64,000 bases of DNA from Planctomycetota bacterium (GTDB lineage: Bacteria; Planctomycetota; Phycisphaerae; Phycisphaerales; UBA5793). The stretch covers positions 1,488,001 to 1,552,000 of the forward strand of contig JABFGK010000002.1 of NCBI GenBank assembly GCA_013112555.1. Reading direction: 5' to 3'. This document shows positions 7,842 through 16,076 of this stretch, one piece after another (the stretch's first letter is position 1; each line of letters starts with the position of its first letter). The notes beneath the pieces were generated by a model. That model did no database searches. It was not told the origin of the DNA and saw only the letters and a list, made by a program, of their open reading frames with translations. The position numbers and the translations under genes were made by a program.

Positions 7842-8864
7842 TTATCCTCCGCTCCCCTCGTCAGCATCAACACCGGTCGAATCTTCCAATTGGGCCAGCA
7901 GATCACGCATCAACTCCGGCACGTCCAATGCCATCGACGTGCCCGGCAGCAGAATCTGAGGATGGCTCAAGGCATACACCCGTCCTGCCCTGACACATTC
8001 CAGGTCCAGACGACTCAGTCGTTGCGTGGCCAGATCAGTCGGGCCGGCCGAGGCCGAGCCTTCCTGAACGATCACAATCGCCCAGGGATCAACGAGCAGC
8101 AGCGTCTCAGCGCTCAGTTCCTGCCAGGCCCCGCCGCCGGTCAGCACATTGGTGCCCCCGCACGCCGTCAGGATGTCATGCAGGTAACTTCCCGGGCCGA
8201 ACGCAGCCGGCGGATCGAGGCTGTGCAGCATCAGGAGCGACTGACCCGAGCCGAGGCCGACTGCCTCCTCGGACTCCCCGGTTTCACCGTGCTCCAGCCG
8301 TTCTACCAGTTGCACCGACCGAGCCGAGACAGCGGCTCGTAACTCAGCCGATGCCGGGCCGTCGGCCCCATACGACAGATCGGATGCAAGCACCCGGACT
8401 GCCGCGGTCACATCAGCCAGCGAATCAATGTGGATCGACACGAGATTCCAGCCGGACCGCTCTGCCAGGGATCGGAGTTTCGGTGCGAGCCCCCCGACGG
8501 TCTCCTGAAACACGATGTCCGTCGGGTTCAGGGCGACCAGGGCCTCGGCATCGAGGTGTGACAGATCCCCGATACGCGGCACCATCGGCGTCCGATCATC
8601 GAGTTGTCGCTCCCACGTGTCACGACCGACAATGTACTGCCCGAGTTCGAGATCGATCAGGATGTCCGTCAGCGCCGGGCTGAGGCACACAATCCGCAAC
8701 GGGAGTTCCGTGGCCGTCTGCCCGGTTTCCTGTGCTGTTGTGGCCTGTGTGGGCCGCCGATTGCAGCCGCTGACCAGCGCCAGGCACATCAATGCCAACA
8801 CACCGACCCGGATAAGGCGATGGCAACAATCGTCGTGGTGTGGCAGGTGCCTGTAGATCATCAT
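7842..8864 (-). CDS. Substrate-binding lipoprotein of the ABC importer (BtuF/FecB fold)
   Basis: A lipoprotein signal with ALVSGC directs this protein to the outer face of the cytoplasmic membrane. The mature part begins LPLRIVCLSPALTDIL, the usual RIVSLSPS-type first strand of class III binding proteins, followed by the helix-backbone segment, then RVYALSHPQILLPG near the C-terminus. About 340 residues from the ATG at 8864 (a second ATG follows at once); the open frame runs 66 codons further but would place the signal peptide internally. It is the first gene of the importer operon and would capture a chelated metal compound. No strong ribosome-binding site is seen. Confidence 0.87.
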   Translation of the reverse strand: MMIYRHLPHHDDCCHRLIRVGVLALMCLALVSGCNRRPTQATTAQETGQTATELPLRIVCLSPALTDILIDLELGQYIVGRDTWERQLDDRTPMVPRIGDLSHLDAEALVALNPTDIVFQETVGGLAPKLRSLAERSGWNLVSIHIDSLADVTAAVRVLASDLSYGADGPASAELRAAVSARSVQLVERLEHGETGESEEAVGLGSGQSLLMLHSLDPPAAFGPGSYLHDILTACGGTNVLTGGGAWQELSAETLLLVDPWAIVIVQEGSASAGPTDLATQRLSRLDLECVRAGRVYALSHPQILLPGTSMALDVPELMRDLLAQLEDSTGVDADEGSGG

Positions 8865-8941
8865 GGGCGGTCGTTCGATTGAGGGAGTGCTCGTACACGT
8901 CGAAGGATCAAGAAATGAATACGATCGGGCCGATTTGTATG

Positions 8942-8965
8942 ACAGTGCACATGCGCGTGCGCTGT
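8942..8965. other. Inverted repeat in the divergent promoter region
   Basis: ACAGTGCAC and GTGCGCTGT pair at eight of nine positions around a six-base loop, between the divergent importer operon and the membrane protein gene at 9012. It could be an operator or an mRNA hairpin. No better evidence is available in the 147-base gap. Confidence 0.3.
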
Positions 8966-9011
8966 GACATGGTAGCCGATTGCACACGCCTTGATCATGG
9001 AGGAGATAGGC

Positions 9012-9911
9012 ATGGCCCGCTGGCTTGGACGTATTCGCGGTATTCTCACACGCAACCATCAACCAATCGAAGTCACGGTCGATTCAGCCTGCGACGAGGC
9101 AGACAGTGACGGCGCGAGCCAGTTCGATCAGGCTGCCTCACTCCGTCAGGAGGCCGCTGCGGGGGCTGTGGCCGTACTTGATGACAATGCTGATGCCGTC
9201 GCCGACGGATTCGACGGCCTGCACGAGGATGACGAGTTCGCCCCGGCCGACGATGGCCTGGTGGGTGACGGTGACAGCGACGATTCGACCACGAGCCTGT
9301 CAACCATCGAAGCCGATGAGGACTCAGCCATGCCGTCCGCCACCGGCAACGGCCAGGCACTCGGCCAAGTGGTCCACCTGATCGAGCGGATCGAGTCGCA
9401 TCTGGACGATCAGGCCGAGCGATCTGATCGCATGGTGACCCTGCTGGAAAGTGCCTTCGGCGGGTCCGACGGCCCAAGCGTCCTGCGCGAAATCCGTGAC
9501 AGTTCCGAGAACTTGGCCGGCACACTCCGCGAGCATGTCGAAGACCAGAAACAGCGCGACGCCGGCATGATGGAAGTCTTCGGTGACCTGAGCCGGACAT
9601 CCGGCAAACAGACCGAGGTGCTGGCCGGCATCCATTCACAGTTGGAAGCAAACAAGGCCCGCGATGCCGAGGTCATTGCCACGCTCGGCGACTTCCGATC
9701 CGCCATGACCGAACTGGCCGGCACGAATACGAAGTCGATTGACGTGCTGACCCGGATGACGGAAACCCAGCAGCATACGCAGGATGAACTCACAGGCATC
9801 CTTCAGCGCCATTACCGCATGATCATGATGTTTGCCGGCCTGTGCCTGGCCGTCTCCGGTACCGGGCTCGTCCTGGCCATCATGGCCATCATGCGCGCCG
9901 GTGGCGGGTGA
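9012..9911 (+). CDS. Membrane-anchored acidic coiled-coil protein, unknown function
   Basis: The ATG at 9012 is preceded by GGAGGAGATAGGC, a strong ribosome-binding site, so the in-frame ATGs upstream were not used; the product is about 299 residues. The N-terminal 100 residues are low-complexity and acidic. Residues about 115-265 are amphipathic helix with regular hydrophobic spacing (HLIERIESHLDDQAERSDRMV and similar), suggesting an extended coiled coil. The C-terminus is a single membrane helix (MIMMFAGLCLAVSGTGLVLAIM), so the coil faces the cytoplasm or cell interior as a tail-anchored protein. It resembles chemoreceptor or MotB-like stalks only in general shape. It stands alone, divergent from the importer operon. 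Confidence 0.7.
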   Translation: MARWLGRIRGILTRNHQPIEVTVDSACDEADSDGASQFDQAASLRQEAAAGAVAVLDDNADAVADGFDGLHEDDEFAPADDGLVGDGDSDDSTTSLSTIEADEDSAMPSATGNGQALGQVVHLIERIESHLDDQAERSDRMVTLLESAFGGSDGPSVLREIRDSSENLAGTLREHVEDQKQRDAGMMEVFGDLSRTSGKQTEVLAGIHSQLEANKARDAEVIATLGDFRSAMTELAGTNTKSIDVLTRMTETQQHTQDELTGILQRHYRMIMMFAGLCLAVSGTGLVLAIMAIMRAGGG

Positions 9912-9942
9912 TTGCACACAAAGCCGCGGCCGCTGGTCGCGG
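9908..9942 (-). terminator. Hairpin copy 1 of a duplicated 35-bp sequence
   Basis: A 35-base sequence beginning GTGATTGCACACAAAGCCGC and ending in a GC-rich hairpin recurs 900 bases downstream with one mismatch (10808-10842). Read on the minus strand the hairpin is followed by CTTTGTGTG, so it can end transcription of the zinc-ribbon gene that stops at 9974. It overlaps the last codon of the plus-strand gene. Confidence 0.55.
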
Positions 9943-9973
9943 CCTGAACAGGATCCATCCGCCGGCAAACCCC

Positions 9974-10405
9974 TCACTCCTCATTCCCCGTATCCGACCA
10001 CTGATCCATCCCTGACGGCGGGCGTTCCAACTTCTGTGGTTTCTTGACCGGCGGTGACGGATGTTCCTGCACCTTGGTTGCCTCGATCTCGGGATTAATC
10101 GGCTCCCCACATTCGGGACAGCGGTCTGACTCACAGCCTGTCAGGATGTAATCGCAGGCAGTACACCTATGGTGGTCTTCGTCTGCCGCTTCCAGATCAT
10201 CAATTGTGAAGTGGGCGACGCAACACAGAACCACCACACAGGCAGCCACGACAAGGATGACCAGTAGAACATCCTCTCCACGATCACCTTCAAGGAAGTA
10301 TCCGGTTGTGAGACTGCACGCAATCGCGGGGTATGCTACGTTCCACTTCAAAGAGCGGATTGGCTTGGTCCGGACAAGCGGGCTCAGAATCGGAAAAAGA
10401 AGCAC
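9974..10405 (-). CDS. Membrane protein with C-terminal zinc ribbon
   Basis: The 143-residue protein has two N-terminal hydrophobic segments (LKWNVAYPAIACSLTTGYF and DVLLVILVVAACVVVLCC) and a zinc-ribbon motif CTACDYILTG...CPECGEPI at about residues 82-103. Such CxxCxYxLTG...CPECG ribbons are very common in planctomycete membrane proteins of unknown role. It overlaps the preceding small membrane protein by 22 bases, so they probably form a two-gene unit. The proline- and lysine-rich tail is disordered. No function assigned. Confidence 0.65.
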   Translation of the reverse strand: MLLFPILSPLVRTKPIRSLKWNVAYPAIACSLTTGYFLEGDRGEDVLLVILVVAACVVVLCCVAHFTIDDLEAADEDHHRCTACDYILTGCESDRCPECGEPINPEIEATKVQEHPSPPVKKPQKLERPPSGMDQWSDTGNEE

Positions 10406-10599
10406 CGCGACAAACAGGCCATGAATCCGCCGATAAGCAGCACGAGAGGAATGCCGAGTAGCATCAGTGGGAAGTCATCGAAGATGACCAAGAGCAAAGG
10501 CAGCAGCGTGGCTGATGCTCCAAGCAAGAAACCCAGCACCAGAGCCCAGCCGTGCAGGGGCAACGCGATTTGTCGATCATCGCCACCCATCAGCCCCAC
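10384..10599 (-). CDS. Small hydrophobic membrane protein
   Basis: This 71-residue frame encodes two strong membrane helices (ALVLGFLLGASATLLPLLLVIF and FPLMLLGIPLVLLIGGFMAC) and a basic aromatic tail. It overlaps the zinc-ribbon gene that follows it. I do not recognise a family. The hydrophobic pattern and tight coupling make it more likely real than chance, but the evidence is thin. Confidence 0.5.
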   Translation of the reverse strand: MGLMGGDDRQIALPLHGWALVLGFLLGASATLLPLLLVIFDDFPLMLLGIPLVLLIGGFMACLSRCFFFRF

Positions 10600-10616
10600 T
10601 CACTTCATAACGTCGG

Positions 10617-10793
10617 TCATTGTCCGACCACCACAATCGCATCAAAATCACTCGATGCATGTGACGAACCGCCGGCCCGCGATCCAAAGAGATAGATCGA
10701 GCATGGATCAAACTCACCTCTCAGGCGTGCAACCAGATCAAGGACCGCCGGATCCCGACGCAGCCTGTCCAGTTGATCGTCCCTGCTGATCAT
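10617..10793 (-). pseudogene. Truncated MntA/KNTase-type nucleotidyltransferase
   Basis: Starting MISRDDQLDRLRRDP, this 58-residue remnant reaches the nucleotidyltransferase core IYLFGSRAGGSSHASSDFDAIVVV with the GS and DxD elements and then stops. Normal minimal nucleotidyltransferases of this type have about 95-110 residues, including a third acidic residue on a later strand that is missing here. No HEPN partner is adjacent. It lies inside the 0.9-kb islet bounded by duplicated hairpins, which suggests deletion or insertion has trimmed the gene. Confidence 0.6.
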
Positions 10794-10807
10794 GAACAAG
10801 TATAGCC

Positions 10808-10842
10808 GTGATTGCACACAAAGCCGCGACCGCTGGTCGCGG
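10808..10842 (-). terminator. Hairpin copy 2 of the duplicated 35-bp sequence
   Basis: This is the second copy of the sequence at 9908-9942, differing at one base. The perfect stem CCGCGACC/GGTCGCGG on the minus strand is followed by CTTTGTGTG and lies about 30 bases after the stop of the YbaK-like gene, so it probably terminates that transcript. Confidence 0.6.
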
Positions 10843-10872
10843 TACGGTGTGAGCAGGCCTCCCGACCCCTTT

Positions 10873-11358
10873 TCACTTCGACACGTCGATCACCTGCTCA
10901 ATCACAGCCAGGCGCTTGTAATCCTCGATACTCATGATCACCGAGTGCGTCAACGACCCCGCATTGAATGCGATCTGGTCATTCTCAAACACCGACTCAT
11001 CCACATACAATGGGAACGGCATGATCGGCTCGCCGAACGGCGGTACGCATCCCGGTACCAATCCCCCCGTCAACTCTGCCAGTTCCTCTTTCGTTGCAAA
11101 GCGCATGCGGTCCACACCGAGTGCCTTGCGCAACCGACTCGACTTCACCTGCAAATCAGCACTGATCACCACGAGCACAAACCGATCGCCCTTGCCTGCC
11201 TTCATCAGCAGCGCCTTGCCGCCGATTTTTTGAGGCATGCCGCGAACCTGGGCCGATTGCTCGCTCGTGTACGTCGGCTCATGCTCAAGATGCCGATAGG
11301 TCACCCCGTTGGCATCGAGCATGGCCAGTATGGAATCGTGAACAGATACAGAACTCAT
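10873..11358 (-). CDS. YbaK/EbsC-family aminoacyl-tRNA editing protein
   Basis: The 161-residue protein belongs to the YbaK/ProX-deacylase superfamily, free-standing proteins that hydrolyse misacylated tRNA such as Ala- or Cys-tRNA(Pro). Visible family features are the N-terminal YRHLEHEPTYTSEQSA, the central lysine segment GKALLMKAGKGDRFVLVVI, and the loop GGLVPGCVPPFG typical of the active-site region. Length matches the family. It is a single gene with its own downstream hairpin at 10808-10842. Which mischarged tRNA it corrects cannot be read from the sequence. Confidence 0.85.
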   Translation of the reverse strand: MSSVSVHDSILAMLDANGVTYRHLEHEPTYTSEQSAQVRGMPQKIGGKALLMKAGKGDRFVLVVISADLQVKSSRLRKALGVDRMRFATKEELAELTGGLVPGCVPPFGEPIMPFPLYVDESVFENDQIAFNAGSLTHSVIMSIEDYKRLAVIEQVIDVSK

Positions 11359-11398
11359 AGGTCAGTTTATGTTATCACAATCCTGGATTCACGGATCG

Positions 11399-13582
11399 TT
11401 ATCGAATCGTCGTGCGGATAATGTTCGACATGCACGGGTCAGGACAGGTGCCGCTCATCGCTGCCTGGAACCGGACGTCGGCCCCGAAGTACTGGAACGG
11501 AATCCGCTTCTCAATCACACATCGACCGGTCTCGTCAAACGTGCCATATCCTGCCAGGCGTGACAGCGGCTCCAGTTCCGGTACGAAAAAACCGAAGTCG
11601 ACACACCAGCCACCGTTATTCAGTTGAAATGTACCGTCAACGACGCCCCACAAAACCACGGTCTGGCTGCCCGGAACCCCGCCGCTCACGGTGAACGTCG
11701 CCGTCAGACCGGCATACAGATCACGGGCGTTGAGCGTAACACAGTCATTCAGAGAATCGGTCTTACTGATCGTGTACCAGTCCTGCACGACGCCGTTTGA
11801 GTCCAGGAATTGGGCCGTGAGGTCATTGCCGACGATATCAATCACGACCGAGCCGAGTTGGTTCGCGGAAAAGAACATCGCTGGGTGATCAAGCGTGCCG
11901 CCACTGGTGAGCCCGGAGGAGCCGGCCACCGTGTACACGGAACCGGTATGCGGCGTCTTCCGGGTCGGCTTCAGATACGCTCCGTTGCCGTCAGCACGAC
12001 CATCGCCACCATCGAGAATCATCTCGGGTGTGAGCGTGCTTGACGTTCCATAATGCCCATCCAGTAAGTAGGATCGCTCATACGAGTGGCTGTGCCCGTT
12101 CAGAACGAGATCAGCATTGGCGGCCTCGAGAACCGGGACAGCTCGTTCGCGCATGTCAAACATGCGCGCCCCGCTGTCGGAACGATTGTCCGAGTTGTGT
12201 GAACCGTGTGTGTACGGCGGATGGTGCCAGTACGCGATGACCCACTTCGCGCCCGTTTCATCAAGGTCGGCCTCGAGCCAGTTCATCATGTTACCGCCCG
12301 GCAGCCTGCTCGATTCCTGTGAATCGAGGCAGATAAAGTGCACCGACCCATAGTCAAAGGAGTAGTACGCCTCCGTACCAGAGGGCAGACCACCGACTTC
12401 GCCGGCACGAGGCAGACTGAAGATATTGAAGTACGGCCCGGTCTCCGTGTTGGCATCGGCGCTGATGGCATCGTGATTGCCGTAAGCAGGCCAGAATGTC
12501 GTCTGCCGCAGGAGCATCGGGTACATGTCAAAGACAGCAGCCTGATACTCCTCGTCGGTGCCGCTGTTATACGCGTTGTCGCCAAGCATCAGCACAATGT
12601 CGGTCTGTTCTCCCTGCGCATAGGACTGGTACGCATCCCGCACAGCAGCCGCATTCGCATCGCCGGTGCCGGAATCGCCCAGCACCCAGATGCGGACCGG
12701 CACGTCCGTCCCCGGTGGGGGTGATGTCTTCACAGAGTGATCTGCATCACCGCCTGCCAGTACCTCCGTACTGCTCCCGATCGAATAGTAATACACCGTC
12801 TCGGGCAACAGCCCGGATACCGTGATCTCATGTTCGGTCGTCAACGTGCCGTCCGACACTTCGTTCACCAGATTGTCAGGCGACGGGCCATACATCACGA
12901 CGCTGTCAGATTCGAAATCAGTTCGCCAGCGGATGACGGTTTCACTCCAACTCGTCCGCTGGAGATACGGCCCGCGCATGAGCCGTGGCGTTCCGTCGGT
13001 TGCTTCGAGCGACAGATCAAAACTGATATCGGAACTCGTGCCGTTAATCTGGTGGATTTCAACTGCCAGGACGTTCGTTCCAATGACAACCGATGCCGGA
13101 TCGTGATAGGACCAGTAAAACGTGTTTTCACCGGCCCCAGATACAGTGGATGATGCGCGCGTCAGATAGGTGATCGGGCCGCCCGGCATGTTCGTGCGCA
13201 GCAACTCGACGCCGTTCAAATACACGACCGCGCCATCGTCACGCATCAGATTCAGGCGCACCATCTCAACGCCGGTCAGGTCTGTCACTTCAAAGGTGTG
13301 CCGGAAATAGGTGGTGATGTATTTCGCGCTGGGATTCGGCCCATACGACACCACGGTGGCCTCATCGCCGTCACCATAGCCGAGTTGGGCAGGTCCTACA
13401 GCCCACCCGGAGTCATCAAACAGCGGATCGTACCACCCGGTCCCCTGGTCTGACCCATCATCGAGATACGTCCAGTCGGATCCGGTCGGCACGAGCACCT
13501 GCTGGCCGAATACAGAACGTGCATTGATGAGCATCAAGACACAGAGAAGCCCGATAAAACCGTTTGCATAATGAATGCGCAT
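11399..13582 (-). CDS. Secreted purple-acid-phosphatase-like metallophosphoesterase
   Basis: The start at 13582 gives a signal peptide (MRIHYANGFIGLLCVLMLINARSVFG); the product is about 727 residues. An N-terminal beta-sandwich (about 20-200) precedes a fibronectin-like purple acid phosphatase N-domain (RGPYLQRTSWSETVIRWRT), then the calcineurin-like core with GDSGTG, GDNAY, GNHD, WHHPPYTHG and GHSHSYER, which together supply the dinuclear metal ligands. The C-terminus is a separate Cys-bearing domain ending CPDPCMSNIIRTTIR, like the secreted protein at 3.9 kb. It should hydrolyse phosphate esters outside the cell for phosphorus supply. It is monocistronic. Substrate range is unknown. Confidence 0.88.
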   Translation of the reverse strand: MRIHYANGFIGLLCVLMLINARSVFGQQVLVPTGSDWTYLDDGSDQGTGWYDPLFDDSGWAVGPAQLGYGDGDEATVVSYGPNPSAKYITTYFRHTFEVTDLTGVEMVRLNLMRDDGAVVYLNGVELLRTNMPGGPITYLTRASSTVSGAGENTFYWSYHDPASVVIGTNVLAVEIHQINGTSSDISFDLSLEATDGTPRLMRGPYLQRTSWSETVIRWRTDFESDSVVMYGPSPDNLVNEVSDGTLTTEHEITVSGLLPETVYYYSIGSSTEVLAGGDADHSVKTSPPPGTDVPVRIWVLGDSGTGDANAAAVRDAYQSYAQGEQTDIVLMLGDNAYNSGTDEEYQAAVFDMYPMLLRQTTFWPAYGNHDAISADANTETGPYFNIFSLPRAGEVGGLPSGTEAYYSFDYGSVHFICLDSQESSRLPGGNMMNWLEADLDETGAKWVIAYWHHPPYTHGSHNSDNRSDSGARMFDMRERAVPVLEAANADLVLNGHSHSYERSYLLDGHYGTSSTLTPEMILDGGDGRADGNGAYLKPTRKTPHTGSVYTVAGSSGLTSGGTLDHPAMFFSANQLGSVVIDIVGNDLTAQFLDSNGVVQDWYTISKTDSLNDCVTLNARDLYAGLTATFTVSGGVPGSQTVVLWGVVDGTFQLNNGGWCVDFGFFVPELEPLSRLAGYGTFDETGRCVIEKRIPFQYFGADVRFQAAMSGTCPDPCMSNIIRTTIR

Positions 13583-13793
13583 GAGCGTTTGTCCATTGTG
13601 AACATTGGTTCCGGGGGGCATGGTTCTTCGCACAATCCAATCTCCGATTGCTGTTTTCTGATCGTCGATACAAAGACAGCGACGGCACCGAGAAAAATAG
13701 CCGCTGAGATGTGTTGCTCGCTATCCTAACGGCCGGCCCCGATCAATGCAATGAATAATCGCATCCATGTTCCTGCAGCCATGCGCGAGAATG

Positions 13794-14336
13794 CTACGGC
13801 ATCCCCGGCTCGACCATCTGCACCTGCTCATACCCGGCCCGCAGGCCAATGTTGAACGCTTCCACTGCATGCTCCCAGCGCGCATCGTAACGAGGCTGAA
13901 TCAGGATCGGCGTGTCCGGCAATAAAAAGCCGTCATTGCTGCCCGGCCGTGCCATTGCTGATGTAAGCGTCCGATATAAGTCGTCGAATGTATCGATCGG
14001 CTCCGAAACCGATCCCATCGTCAGTGCGTAGTCGCCCCAGGTCGGGCCGGTGCTGGCCACCGTGATCACGAGCGGCTCATCCGGCAGTTCAAAGGGATCC
14101 GACACCTGCTCGCCAAGCGGGGCCGGGAGGTTCAATCGATAGAGTTCCTCGTCGGTCACGAAGTTGGCCGACAGCAGGAAGTACATGAGCAGGAGAAAAA
14201 CGATGTCGATCATGGCAACGAGGTTCAACTGCAGCGCCCCGCTCGGGACCCGTCGCATCTGGTAGCGATGAGCGAGCGCCGGCTCCATGCCGTCCTGGGC
14301 TTCCTGTGTCATCAGATTGTCCGATTCAGTTGCCAT
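13794..14336 (-). CDS. ExbD/TolR-family protein (second of two)
   Basis: The 180-residue protein has a short cytoplasmic N-terminus, one membrane helix with the key aspartate (LVAMIDIVFLLLMYFLL) and an extracytoplasmic domain of the ExbD/TolR type. With the ExbB-like channel upstream it should use the proton gradient to energise an outer-membrane or envelope process. It is the last gene of an ExbB-ExbD-ExbD operon, 28 bases after its paralogue. Two different ExbD partners next to one ExbB are common in planctomycetes (family knowledge). Confidence 0.88.
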   Translation of the reverse strand: MATESDNLMTQEAQDGMEPALAHRYQMRRVPSGALQLNLVAMIDIVFLLLMYFLLSANFVTDEELYRLNLPAPLGEQVSDPFELPDEPLVITVASTGPTWGDYALTMGSVSEPIDTFDDLYRTLTSAMARPGSNDGFLLPDTPILIQPRYDARWEHAVEAFNIGLRAGYEQVQMVEPGMP

Positions 14337-14364
14337 GACAATCCAGTTTCATTCAGTACACCAA

Positions 14365-14985
14365 TTACGCGCCCTGCTCTGAGCCCCGCGCTCGTTGGCC
14401 CGGTTCCACATTGACCACCAGATTCACCTGACCAAAGCCGGCCGACATGATCCCCTGCAGGACCGGGAACAGCCGCCCATAGGCCACGGTCCGATCGGCC
14501 CGCAAGTCGACCTGTACCCCATCGCTGCGTGGGTTGTCGTCTGACGACGCCCCCCCCCGATCGGACGCAAGGCCGCTGTCGGCAGCGAGATCGGCTGCCA
14601 GCGCCCGAACCCCGTCCCCGGTCGGGGGATACTCCTTCAGCCCATAGCGCAAGGATTGAATCGCATAACTCTCACCAGTTGGCACCGTCCCGGGGATCAC
14701 GTTCACAACCAGCCGCCGCATCTGATCTTCCGGCACGGCCGTGGCCGGCTCATTCGGCTTGGGAAGGCGAACCTCCTCGGCCACCTGCACGTTGGTGAAC
14801 TGTGTCACGAGAATGAAAAAGACGATCAGCAGAAACGTCACGTCAATCATCGGCGTCAGGTTGACTGAAATCGGATTGCGCACCCGCTCGCGCGCTGCCG
14901 ATACGCGCCCGGTCCGATGACGCGTCTCTGCACCGGATCCGACACCGTCCGATTCTTGTCGAGATGAGGCTGAGGCCGCACGCAT
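14365..14985 (-). CDS. ExbD/TolR-family protein (first of two)
   Basis: This 206-residue paralogue has a longer basic, Ser/Arg-rich N-terminus, then the membrane helix VNLTPMIDVTFLLIVFFIL carrying the conserved proton-relay aspartate in MID, and an extracytoplasmic domain that ends VNLVVNVEPG. The extracytoplasmic part contains a low-complexity insertion (SGLASDRGGASSDDNPRSDG) not found in its neighbour. It follows the ExbB-like gene by eight bases and precedes the second ExbD by 28, so one mRNA is likely. Confidence 0.9.
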   Translation of the reverse strand: MRAASASSRQESDGVGSGAETRHRTGRVSAARERVRNPISVNLTPMIDVTFLLIVFFILVTQFTNVQVAEEVRLPKPNEPATAVPEDQMRRLVVNVIPGTVPTGESYAIQSLRYGLKEYPPTGDGVRALAADLAADSGLASDRGGASSDDNPRSDGVQVDLRADRTVAYGRLFPVLQGIMSAGFGQVNLVVNVEPGQRARGSEQGA

Positions 14986-14993
14986 GGGTCGGG

Positions 14994-15899
14994 TCAGGCC
15001 TTCTTCTTCGGGGTCGCCGTGGCACGAGCCGGGTCACCTGCCGCTGCCGTAGTCGCTGATGCTGTCGGCGATTGCTTCTTCTGTTGCTGGTGTCCCGATG
15101 CACCGGCCGATGCCAGCAACGGGCGGAACTTGTTGAGCGAGTCCTCTGCTTCCAGTACCGCTTCGCTTGTCAGGGCATCGATGTTGTTGCGGATCAATGC
15201 ATGGGCCGACAGCGACGGGATCGCCACCACGAGACCCCAAAAGGTCGTTGTGAGTGCCGTCCCGATCCCTGCTGCCAGATCGACGGGGTCCGGCCGGCCG
15301 CCGGCATTCACAATCCCGCGGAATGCGAGAATCATGCCGTACACCGTGCCGAACAACCCGATCATCGGTGCCACGTTCCCGATCACGTTCAACAACTCGA
15401 TCTGTCGGAGGCGTCGTGCAGTAAACTCCTCGGCCGCCTGCTGTAACGCCCGCAGCATGGCCGCGAACCCGTGCGATGCCTCGTTGAGCGAAGCATGCAG
15501 GACCTGGCTGTAATAGCTCGGTTCAGTTTGTACCAGGTGCAGCAGGGTGCGGTACTCTTTGCGCTCGGTGAGTCGGCCCACTTCCTCGATCACGGTCTCC
15601 GGCAGAATGCTCGCCCGCCGGTTGCTCAGCCACATATACCCGATCAGTCCCAGGCTGACAGCCGACAGTGCCAGCAGAAACCAGATGATGGCTGTGCCGA
15701 GCATTGAACCTTCAGAAAAGAAGAACGCGCGCGCAAATGACAGATCGCCGGCCCCTGCCCCAGTTCCGCCCGCCGTCTGGTTCGGGGTTGTTGCCATCGC
15801 CAGAGGTGGCACCAGGACCACCATCACACACGTTCCTACCAGCCCGCATGTAAAGACATGCCGGTTCCGCCGGCTCCAAGCGCTCAGGAGTTTTTTCAT
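14994..15899 (-). CDS. ExbB/TolQ/MotA-family proton channel
   Basis: The ATG at 15899 opens a signal-peptide-like hydrophobic segment (VFTCGLVGTCVMVVLVPPLAMA) and gives about 301 residues; longer in-frame starts were rejected for that reason. Three further membrane helices follow, with the TolQ/ExbB hallmarks IGNVAPMIGLFGTVYGMILAF and DLAAGIGTALTTTFWGLVVAIP. These helices form the pentameric pore that houses the ExbD helix. The C-terminal tail is Ala/Thr/Lys-rich and disordered. It leads the operon ExbB-ExbD-ExbD. What the motor drives (TonB import, Tol, or gliding-like machinery) is not shown, as no TonB or TolB gene is near. Confidence 0.92.
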   Translation of the reverse strand: MKKLLSAWSRRNRHVFTCGLVGTCVMVVLVPPLAMATTPNQTAGGTGAGAGDLSFARAFFFSEGSMLGTAIIWFLLALSAVSLGLIGYMWLSNRRASILPETVIEEVGRLTERKEYRTLLHLVQTEPSYYSQVLHASLNEASHGFAAMLRALQQAAEEFTARRLRQIELLNVIGNVAPMIGLFGTVYGMILAFRGIVNAGGRPDPVDLAAGIGTALTTTFWGLVVAIPSLSAHALIRNNIDALTSEAVLEAEDSLNKFRPLLASAGASGHQQQKKQSPTASATTAAAGDPARATATPKKKA

Positions 15900-16046
15900 A
15901 CAGTCTGCCTGCTTCCAAACACGGTCGCCTGTGTGGGTTTCACAGCAATGTGATGCAGCAAACTGTACGCGAAGACCCAGGATGATGCGACCGGGCAGGC
16001 ACATCGCGGGTGAGGGAACCCATCCTCTCTGTCCCACTCCCGTTAG

Positions 16047-16063
16047 CCCCGGCTCTGCCGGGG
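16047..16063. terminator. GC-rich hairpin after hslU
   Basis: CCCCGGC-TCT-GCCGGGG is a perfect 7-base stem 14 bases beyond the hslU stop codon. No T-run follows on the minus strand, so termination may be weak or Rho-assisted. Confidence 0.4.
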
Positions 16064-16076
16064 GGTGGGGCGCGCT

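Noticed and set aside
8865..9011. Cobalamin riboswitch before the importer operon
   Set aside because: No conserved B12-box core was recognised; only a short inverted repeat is present.
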